This document shows positions 1-5,960 of a stretch of DNA of 8,232 bases, piece by piece; the first letter of the stretch is position 1, and each line of letters begins with the position of its first letter. The position numbers were made by a program, and so were the translations under genes. Where the stretch lies: NCBI GenBank assembly GCA_005798205.1, contig SYKJ01000109.1:1-8232 (forward strand). The letters run 5' to 3'. A model generated the notes under the pieces. The model was given only the letters and a program-made list of their open reading frames with translations, was not told the DNA's origin and did no database searches. The stretch comes from Bacteroidota bacterium. Its GTDB lineage: Bacteria; Bacteroidota; Bacteroidia; Flavobacteriales; Crocinitomicaceae.

Positions 1-2413
1 AGATGCCTAAATTTGGTTTGCACAAATCTAATCCTTTTTCCAATTTCTCTCTAACTTGCATAGTTGCAGTTTCATCGGAGACAAGATAATTTGTTGTGAT
101 TTCAACATAAAAATTACTCGATTTTGTTTTAACATCAATCGAAGCACCATTCATAACTGAAGATAGATTCTCTTTAATATACTCCATATTATTATCAGCA
201 CTTTTTGAGAATTTCACGCCAAAAGTTCTACCACCAGAGAATTCTACAGAAGGTTTTAGTCCAGTCGTAAATACTGCAACTAAAGAACCTGCAACTAATA
301 AACCTGAGATTAAATAATAGATATTCCGTTTAGAAATGAAATTTATATTAGTATCCTTAAATGCATTTTGGGTTAATTTCGTTCCAAAAGAAATGGTCTT
401 ACCTTTATTTAACATCCAAGTAAATATGAGTCTTGATATAACCAAAGCTGCAAATACAGATGAGAAAATACCAATAATTAATGTCGTAGCAAAAGACTCA
501 ATTGGTCCTGAACCAAAAATCTTTAATACAATAGCCGTTAACAAGGTTGTTACGTTGGCGTCAATAATTGAGGAGAGTGCTTTCTCATAGCCAATTTCAA
601 TTGCAGCTGCAATGTCCTTGCCTTTTGCCTGTTCCTCTCTTATCCTTTCATAAACCAAGACATTGGCATCGACCGCCATACCAATTGTAAGCACAATTCC
701 TGCAATTCCAGCGAGGGTAAGGACGGCACCAAATGATGCAAGCGTTCCAAAAATAAAAATGATGTTTGCAAACAGAGCTATGTCTGCTACAATTCCAGCT
801 TTACCGTAGTATAGATACATATAAATAAATACCACAATTAAAGCAATTGCAAATGAAATTAAACCAGCGCGTGTGTTTTCAGCACCAATTGTTGGTCCAA
901 CTTTCGTTTGTTCTTTGATAATACATGGTGCAGGGAGCGCACCACCATTTAACAAGCCAGCAAGATCTTCCGCTTCTTGAAAAGTAAAACTACCAGAAAT
1001 TTGTGTGTTTCCTGTTGTTATTGCATTTATTACGCGTGGTGCACTGTAAACAACGCTATCCATCGTTATTGCTATTATGCGGTCTTTATTTTCTGATGTC
1101 ATTCTACCCCATTCATCTGAGCCTTCAACCGTCATTTCTAAGTCAACGGTTATCTTGCCATCTCTTTGATCATAACCTGTTCCAGCTTTTGCAATGTGTT
1201 CACCATTAACACGAGCTTTACCTGACTCTGGTACTTTACAAGCATATAAGAAATAAGCTGTTTTTTTCGATTTATCATCAATTTTATCTGGCTCAGCAGA
1301 CCACATGAATTTTATATCTTCGGGAAAAACAGAAGCAATATCACGACGACGTAAGAAAGTTTCAACTGTTCCTTTATTTTGTACATCCACATAACCAATA
1401 GCAAAACCACCAACAGGAGTTACTAAGTCGGCTAAACCTTTTTTATCATCTGACCCAGTTAAGCTCAATGATTTTTTTTCTGTTAAAGTATCTGGTTTTG
1501 TTAGGCTATCAGAGCTAAGTGTTGAATCATCAATCAAAGACAAATCTTTTTGTTCTTTTTCTAAAGAAAGCTTATTTGCACTTGACCATTGAGTTTGAAT
1601 TTGCTCGGGCATGTAAGTTTCAAAAAACTCTAGGTTAGCTGTAGATTGTAATTTTTTTGCAACGGTGTATTCATCTTGAACACCGGGAAGTTCAATGTAC
1701 AATCTATTTTTTGCAGGATCTTTTTGAATGTTGGGTTGAGCAACACCGAATTGGTTGATTCTGCGATTCATGATAATCTCCACACCATCCATGGAAGAGG
1801 AAATTTGTGTCCTTAAATATTTTTCAATTTCAGCATCTGTAGAGCGAATACCAATAGAAGCACCTTTGAGAATATAATTTAGTTTTAATCCCTTATTTAA
1901 CCTTGAATTTTCTTTAATAAAAAGACTTAAAAAATCGCCACCTTTTTTGTTGTAAATTCCCTGTGCAGACTGAAATGGCTTAATAAATTTTAGATCTTTT
2001 GGATTTTTAGCATGACTTTTAATTAGATCAGGTACAGAAATCTCGAGCGTAACACTCATACCTCCTACTAAATCCAAACCAAATGCTAAAGAGCGTTTTT
2101 TTACCTCAGAAAAAGTTGAGCCAATTAAGGGGTAGACCTTTTTTTCACCCTTAGAACGCAATATCTCATTTATAAATGCAGCTTTTGCTAACTCTTCAGC
2201 CTCAGGTGAATTAAAATCAACGGTTGTGCTGTTAGGGAGAATTGCAATACCATTGTTCTCTTTTGCAGACTTCTTTAGAGCTTGAACTTTCAGAATTGCC
2301 TCTTTTTCTGCTTTTTTCTCCACACCGCTTGCAACATAGGTAAACGATAATTGATAGATACAAACTACTGTTAACACTATTGTAAACAATAAGAAAAACC
2401 CTTTTAGACGCAT
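1..2413 (-). CDS. secDF: SecDF fused protein translocase subunit (3' end missing)
   Basis: SecD and SecF fused in one chain, an inner-membrane partner of SecYEG that uses the proton gradient to help pull secreted proteins out of the membrane. About 804 codons are visible; the frame stays open to the left edge, so the rest of SecF is cut off (Bacteroidota SecDF proteins are usually close to 1000 residues). In order: TM1 at about residues 5-24; GLDLVGGM at 112-119; RINQFGV at 218-224 and ELPGV at 241-245 in the periplasmic domain; a second-half P1 region ending in an LLNGGALPAP motif; KVGPTIGAENT just before TM2 at about 516; GMAVDANV at 578-585, whose Asp582 matches the essential membrane aspartate of SecD; then the SecF start, a TM at about 698-718 followed by VEFSGG at 723-728. 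Residues 281-331 are a Ser/Asp/Lys-rich, low-complexity insert. Start: ATG about 24 bases after the predicted transcription start; the next residues are a basic-then-hydrophobic TM. It has its own promoter and is probably transcribed separately from the glycosyltransferase cluster upstream. Confidence 0.96.
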   Translation of the reverse strand, partial: MRLKGFFLLFTIVLTVVCIYQLSFTYVASGVEKKAEKEAILKVQALKKSAKENNGIAILPNSTTVDFNSPEAEELAKAAFINEILRSKGEKKVYPLIGSTFSEVKKRSLAFGLDLVGGMSVTLEISVPDLIKSHAKNPKDLKFIKPFQSAQGIYNKKGGDFLSLFIKENSRLNKGLKLNYILKGASIGIRSTDAEIEKYLRTQISSSMDGVEIIMNRRINQFGVAQPNIQKDPAKNRLYIELPGVQDEYTVAKKLQSTANLEFFETYMPEQIQTQWSSANKLSLEKEQKDLSLIDDSTLSSDSLTKPDTLTEKKSLSLTGSDDKKGLADLVTPVGGFAIGYVDVQNKGTVETFLRRRDIASVFPEDIKFMWSAEPDKIDDKSKKTAYFLYACKVPESGKARVNGEHIAKAGTGYDQRDGKITVDLEMTVEGSDEWGRMTSENKDRIIAITMDSVVYSAPRVINAITTGNTQISGSFTFQEAEDLAGLLNGGALPAPCIIKEQTKVGPTIGAENTRAGLISFAIALIVVFIYMYLYYGKAGIVADIALFANIIFIFGTLASFGAVLTLAGIAGIVLTIGMAVDANVLVYERIREEQAKGKDIAAAIEIGYEKALSSIIDANVTTLLTAIVLKIFGSGPIESFATTLIIGIFSSVFAALVISRLIFTWMLNKGKTISFGTKLTQNAFKDTNINFISKRNIYYLISGLLVAGSLVAVFTTGLKPSVEFSGGRTFGVKFSKSADNNMEYIKENLSSVMNGASIDVKTKSSNFYVEITTNYLVSDETATMQVREKLEKGLDLCKPNLGI

Positions 2414-2443
2414 GACTTTAGTATTTTAATTTTAATAAGGGTG

Positions 2444-2477
2444 CAAATATAGGATTTACAAAGGTGAAAGCCAAAAA
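2444..2477 (-). promoter_or_regulatory. Bacteroidota-type promoter of secDF
   Basis: On the minus strand, TTTTTG (2477-2472) is followed after 20 bases by TATATTTG (2451-2444). This matches the TTTG / TAnnTTTG pattern recognised by the primary sigma factor of Bacteroidota, at normal spacing. Transcription would begin near 2437, leaving a leader of roughly 24 A/T-rich bases before the secDF ATG at 2413. No Shine-Dalgarno sequence is visible in that leader. Assignment rests on motif match and position only. Confidence 0.75.
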
Positions 2478-2506
2478 TAATTCAAGTTTTGGCGTTAAAA
2501 ACACCT
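2462..2506 (-). terminator. Nested inverted repeat after the GT4 gene; possible terminator or operator
   Basis: Seen directly on the minus strand: GCCAAAA (2493-2487) and TTTTGGC (2476-2470) form a perfect 7-bp inverted repeat with a 10-base loop. An outer pair, AGGTG (2506-2502) and CACCT (2466-2462), encloses it across an asymmetric internal loop of 8 and 3 bases. It begins 4 bases after the GT4 stop codon, the right place for a terminator of the upstream cluster. The T-run behind it is short, so termination may be weak. The 3' arm overlaps the TTTTTG upstream element of the secDF promoter, so a protein-binding operator is an alternative. Confidence 0.4.
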
Positions 2507-2510
2507 AAAT

Positions 2511-3653
2511 TTAGAACTCGTCGTTTTTTAAATGTTTTGCGAATTCAAGAACTGAATGAGAAAATTCAGTCCATGTTGTTGTGGATAATAAGTTTTCATT
2601 GCTCAAATTTTCCTTCACTTTAGACAATGAAGACCCCATAAAAATATGCTCTATTTTTTTTGTCATATATAGAGGATTCAGATTATCTAAAACGAAACCA
2701 TTTTTTGAATCACTTATTTCCTCCGCTAAACCGCCTACATTAGAAATCAAAACGGGCAAAGCAAAGGCATGCGCAATTGCCTGAATTCCGCTTTGAGTAG
2801 CTGACTTATATGGTAAGACACACAAATCAGCTATGCTAAAATAAAATTTGACATCCTGTTCTTCAATGTATTTATTAAAAAAATGTATGTTCTTATTGCG
2901 AGAAGTTTTAATTAAGTCGGTATATTCATTTTCATCTCCGTAGACCTCGCCAGCAATAATCAAACTATAATCATCAGCTAAGTTTGAGAAAGCCTGAAGC
3001 AGTAAATCTAAACCCTTATATTCTCGAATTAAACCAAAAAATAACACTATTTTTTTTGTTGGATCAATGCCTAATTCCCTCGCTGCACTTTCTCTACTTA
3101 CTTTTTCTCCAAATTGGTGGTATACAGGATGCTTCAAAAGACAATATTTTGCCTCAGGTTTTAGGCTAAGTAGTTCATTTTTTACTGCCTGCGACATTAC
3201 AATAAATCCATCAAATGAACGAAGAAAAAAACGGTTAAACAGCCCATCAAAAAATCTTTTTTCATGTGGAATTAAGTTGTGAATAATAGCAATTTTAAGG
3301 CATTCTTTCTTGAATCTCCTGGCAAATAAAATATTCATCGGAGCAAAAAATGTCATCCAATAATTGGTAATAAAAATTGTAGGAGATGATTTTCTTAATT
3401 GATTAGATGCTGAAAAATAGGAAAATGGATTAAACCCTGATACAATGCGAGGATAACTTTTTTGGTCTTTCTTAGAACTTAATTGTGTTTTTCCGGGGAA
3501 CAAGAACCTTGGATATTGATTTTTAAAAGTGAATGCCTTTAAATCACATTCGTTTTCCATTGCCATAACAAGCAGTTCACTGAAATCTGCAATCCCACCG
3601 CGAAATGGAGGAAGCGCAGAAAAAAAAACAACTTTGTGTTCTTGGTTTGTCAT
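2511..3653 (-). CDS. GT4-family glycosyltransferase (GT-B fold)
   Basis: A 380-residue soluble or membrane-associated glycosyltransferase, normal length for the GT4 (Glycos_transf_1) family, which moves a sugar from a nucleotide donor to a lipid-linked or polysaccharide acceptor. The N-terminal domain opens with a beta strand and PPFRGGIADF at residues 15-24, the acceptor-side glycine loop. The C-terminal donor domain begins near 200 with FFGLIREYKGLDLLL (205-219), then LPYKSATQSGIQAIAHAF (about 280-297), LPVLISNVGGLAEE, and a C-terminal helix. The usual E-x7-E pair is absent: the aligned positions are Ala285 and Ile293. This TQSG version is, as I recall, common in a Bacteroidota subfamily, so it is probably active. 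It is the last gene of the cluster, 5 bases after the MORN gene, and is followed by an inverted repeat. Start: the ATG directly precedes the first strand of the fold. Donor and acceptor cannot be named. Confidence 0.9.
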   Translation of the reverse strand: MTNQEHKVVFFSALPPFRGGIADFSELLVMAMENECDLKAFTFKNQYPRFLFPGKTQLSSKKDQKSYPRIVSGFNPFSYFSASNQLRKSSPTIFITNYWMTFFAPMNILFARRFKKECLKIAIIHNLIPHEKRFFDGLFNRFFLRSFDGFIVMSQAVKNELLSLKPEAKYCLLKHPVYHQFGEKVSRESAARELGIDPTKKIVLFFGLIREYKGLDLLLQAFSNLADDYSLIIAGEVYGDENEYTDLIKTSRNKNIHFFNKYIEEQDVKFYFSIADLCVLPYKSATQSGIQAIAHAFALPVLISNVGGLAEEISDSKNGFVLDNLNPLYMTKKIEHIFMGSSLSKVKENLSNENLLSTTTWTEFSHSVLEFAKHLKNDEF

Positions 3654-3658
3654 AATTT

Positions 3659-4408
3659 TTAATCACTTGCCCCCTTATTGGAGGATTTTTTTAGAAACAA
3701 TTCCAATTCTTTACCCCGCAAAATAGTTCCATTTTGGTAAAATACTTCGTGAAGTTTCACGCCATTCTTGTCATAAACATAAACCCAAGAGTTTTCTAAT
3801 CCATTTACATAGTTAACTTTTTTTTCTAATTGCCCATTTGGATGGTAGACAATCCATTCACCCTCTTTCAATCCCTTATTGTAAGAACCTTTTGTTTTTA
3901 ATTTTCCTGTGCTAAAAAATTCAGAATAAAGACCATTTTCCAAGTCATCAACATAGTTTGTAATAGAAAAGGGAATGTATTTGTTGTTCTCTAACTGACC
4001 ACTTGTATACAAGATAATTTTTTCGCCATTTAGTTTGTTAAGTTTATAATTTTCTGAACTGGATAGCGCTCCGTAAGAAGTATAATTAGTCCATATAGAA
4101 TCTTTGAGTTGATTCTTGAACATGCCTTTTGACAGAACTGCACCGTCCTCAAAATAAACGGTGACATAAGCACGTTGGTTTGAATTTGGTATGTGTTCTA
4201 TAAGCGATTGTATTTTTCCACTTTGGTAATAATAAGTAAATACTCCAACAGCTTGGTCATCAACAAACTGACCTTTATAAAGTACATTTTTTCCATCAGG
4301 ATATTTTTTTTGCCAAGCGCCTTGTTTTTTACCTTTTGCATCTGTTTGATTCAACTGATTGAAACACAGAAATGGAACAAATAGAAAAAATAAAAAAAAT
4401 AATTTCAT
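3659..4408 (-). CDS. Secreted MORN-repeat protein
   Basis: A 249-residue exported protein made almost wholly of MORN_2-like repeats, the type seen in YwqK-family proteins. Residues 1 to about 18 are a signal peptide: one lysine, then a Phe/Leu-rich core. Cys15 sits at its end, but the preceding P-F-L is not a proper lipobox, so a lipoprotein is possible but unlikely. About eight repeats of the G-x-W/F-x2-Y-x2-G-x-L type follow, at roughly 30-48, 55-71, 82-97, 105-121, 128-144, 159-176, 183-200 and 207-224; the clearest is GEWIVYHPNGQLEKKVNY at 183-200. The short tail is charged and Ser/Lys-rich. MORN sheets usually serve in binding or scaffolding; no catalytic residues are seen. The ATG overlaps the last base of the HAD stop codon (TAATG), which suggests coupled translation, and the GT4 gene follows 5 bases later. 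The protein should act in the periplasm or outer envelope; its partner is unknown. Confidence 0.85.
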   Translation of the reverse strand: MKLFFLFFLFVPFLCFNQLNQTDAKGKKQGAWQKKYPDGKNVLYKGQFVDDQAVGVFTYYYQSGKIQSLIEHIPNSNQRAYVTVYFEDGAVLSKGMFKNQLKDSIWTNYTSYGALSSSENYKLNKLNGEKIILYTSGQLENNKYIPFSITNYVDDLENGLYSEFFSTGKLKTKGSYNKGLKEGEWIVYHPNGQLEKKVNYVNGLENSWVYVYDKNGVKLHEVFYQNGTILRGKELELFLKKSSNKGASD

Positions 4409-4947
4409 TATAATAAAGGACTTAATTCACTCAAAGAATGGAGAGAAACATCTGGTTTAATGCTTGTTTTTTCGGAGGTGATAATTAATACCGTTTTCAT
4501 TCCGAGTTTTTTTCCAAAAATTAGATCCGTATCTGTATCTCCTACCATAATCGACTTTTTAAAATCAACAGATGGAAATTCCTTTTTTGCCATTTGAGCC
4601 ATTGTCGTTTTGGGTTTCCTCACTTTACTAAACTCATTTTTTAATTCCGTTGCCGCATATACTTTGGTTATAAATCCACCATTTTCTTCAAATACTCCTT
4701 GCATTTTGGAATGAATAGAAGTTAAATCGTCTTCAGAAATGAGATTCAGCGATACACATTGTTGATTTGTTACTATAAATACATTCTTAAAATTTGAACA
4801 TAAGTCTGAGATTGTTTCAAGCACGCCGGGGCGAAAATAAAATTGATCCCAATTCAAAACATAATTGTTGATTGGTCGCTCATTGATTACACCATCTCGA
4901 TCCAAGAAAAGCGACCAGCTAGCATCAATATTCCAATTGAGACTCAT
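4408..4947 (-). CDS. HAD-IIIA phosphatase, GmhB/HisB-N-like
   Basis: A 179-residue cytoplasmic HAD-superfamily hydrolase of subclass IIIA, close in size to D-glycero-D-manno-heptose-1,7-bisphosphate 7-phosphatase (GmhB) and the phosphatase half of HisB. All four HAD motifs are present: DRDGVIN at 16-22 (nucleophile Asp16, acid/base Asp18), VTNQ at 59-62 (Thr60), RKPK at 110-113 (Lys111) and GDTDTD at 136-141 (metal-binding Asp137 and Asp141). Catalysis is therefore expected. Two features differ from classic GmhB. The Cys/His zinc loop before the RKP motif is missing; only Cys50 and Cys64 occur in the whole protein. The loop after TNQ reads QCVSLN rather than the usual glycine-rich form. The substrate may thus be another sugar phosphate. 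The ATG overlaps the GT2 stop codon by 4 bases (ATGA), and the stop overlaps the MORN start by one, so it is translated as part of the cluster. A nucleotide-sugar precursor role is inferred from context. Confidence 0.88.
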   Translation of the reverse strand: MSLNWNIDASWSLFLDRDGVINERPINNYVLNWDQFYFRPGVLETISDLCSNFKNVFIVTNQQCVSLNLISEDDLTSIHSKMQGVFEENGGFITKVYAATELKNEFSKVRKPKTTMAQMAKKEFPSVDFKKSIMVGDTDTDLIFGKKLGMKTVLIITSEKTSIKPDVSLHSLSELSPLL

Positions 4948-5891
4948 TCAGCGATTTGCTTTTCAATGAGATAGTGATTTCTTGTGGCTGAATTTCTACC
5001 AATTAACTCTGAAAGAAAACCAACGAGAAAAAATTGAACTCCTATTATCATTGATGCCAGGGAAATATAAAATTCAGTTCTCTCTGCTAATTTAAGTGCC
5101 GTTTTATGGAAAAATAATTTATCGATTCCCAAATACAAGGTGAGACCAAAACCTATTAAAAACATGAGCGTTCCCATTCCACCAAAAAAATGCATGGGTT
5201 TTTTTCCAAATTTCCCCATAAAAGCAACAGTCATTAAATCCAATGGGCCATTCAAAAAGCGATTCAAACCGAATTTTGTTACTCCGTATTTGCGCGCTTG
5301 ATGCTGCACCACTTTTTCTCCTATGTTTTTAAATCCTGCATATTTTGCAAGAGCAGGAACATAACGATGCATGTCACCATACAATTCAATACTTTTTACA
5401 ACTGATAACTTATATGCTTTCAGTCCACAATTAAAATCATGCAGATGAATGCCCGTTATTCGTCTTGCCGCCCAATTGTATAATTTAGTCGGAATAGTCT
5501 TTGAAATTGGATCGTGGCGGTTTTTTTTCCAACCTGATACGATATCATAATCCTCTTCTATAATCATGCGATACAATTCTGGAATTTCATCTGGCGAATC
5601 TTGCAAGTCAGCATCCATTGTGATGACAACATCACCTTTGGCAAGTTCAAATCCTTTCTGAAAAGCGGCAGATTTACCGTAATTGCGTTGAAATTTAATC
5701 GCTTTTATATTTTTATCAGCACTTGCTAATGATTCAATAATTTTCCACGAACTGTCTGTGCTTCCATCGTCAATAAAAATAAGCTCATAGCTTAAATTAT
5801 TCTTGGTGACAACCTCAGAGATCCATGTATGCAACTCAGGAAGAGATTCTTCTTCGTTCAGTAAGGGAATTACAAGCGATAAATTGCACAT
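4944..5891 (-). CDS. GT2 membrane glycosyltransferase, DPM1/GtrB/ArnC-like
   Basis: A 315-residue family-2 glycosyltransferase of the kind that loads a sugar onto polyprenyl (undecaprenyl) phosphate at the inner face of the cytoplasmic membrane; the length fits the bacterial GtrB/ArnC group. The GT-A domain shows SLVIPLLNEEESL at 5-17, FIDDGSTD at 39-46 (nucleotide-binding aspartates), DADLQDSPDEIP at 93-104 (the DxD metal site Asp93/Asp95), HDFNCGLKAYK at 150-160, HRYVPALA at 174-181 and HQARKYGVTKFG at 196-207, all typical of the family. Two C-terminal membrane helices follow at about 234-254 and 273-294, with a short polar hairpin between them. Start: the ATG lies immediately before the first strand of the fold, leaving no room for a later start. 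It is the first gene of the four-gene cluster, 69 bases after the T9SS protein gene; no good promoter is seen in that gap. Sugar donor unknown. Confidence 0.93.
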   Translation of the reverse strand: MCNLSLVIPLLNEEESLPELHTWISEVVTKNNLSYELIFIDDGSTDSSWKIIESLASADKNIKAIKFQRNYGKSAAFQKGFELAKGDVVITMDADLQDSPDEIPELYRMIIEEDYDIVSGWKKNRHDPISKTIPTKLYNWAARRITGIHLHDFNCGLKAYKLSVVKSIELYGDMHRYVPALAKYAGFKNIGEKVVQHQARKYGVTKFGLNRFLNGPLDLMTVAFMGKFGKKPMHFFGGMGTLMFLIGFGLTLYLGIDKLFFHKTALKLAERTEFYISLASMIIGVQFFLVGFLSELIGRNSATRNHYLIEKQIAE

Positions 5892-5960
5892 AGAACAAAT
5901 TTAACTCAAAAATAAGATTAATATTTTGTCTGCCGTCTTTTTTACCTAAGTTCAAAAGAA

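Noticed and set aside
336..1209. Plus-strand open frames at 336-590 and 1003-1209.
   Set aside because: They lie opposite highly conserved SecDF coding sequence (membrane segments and P1 domain) and show no family motifs of their own.
4362..4366. Cys15 of the MORN protein as a lipoprotein lipobox.
   Set aside because: The residues before the cysteine (P-F-L) lack the small residue expected at -1, so ordinary signal peptide cleavage is more likely.
5894..5901. TAAATTTG on the minus strand just before the GT2 start codon, resembling the Bacteroidota -7 promoter element.
   Set aside because: It ends only a few bases before the ATG, which would put the transcription start inside the gene, and no TTG element lies 17-23 bases upstream.
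5911..5929. AAAATA / TATTTT inverted repeat in the gap between the T9SS protein gene and the GT2 gene, considered as a terminator.
   Set aside because: The stem is six A-T pairs only and would be too unstable; in DNA this AT-rich such pairs arise by chance.
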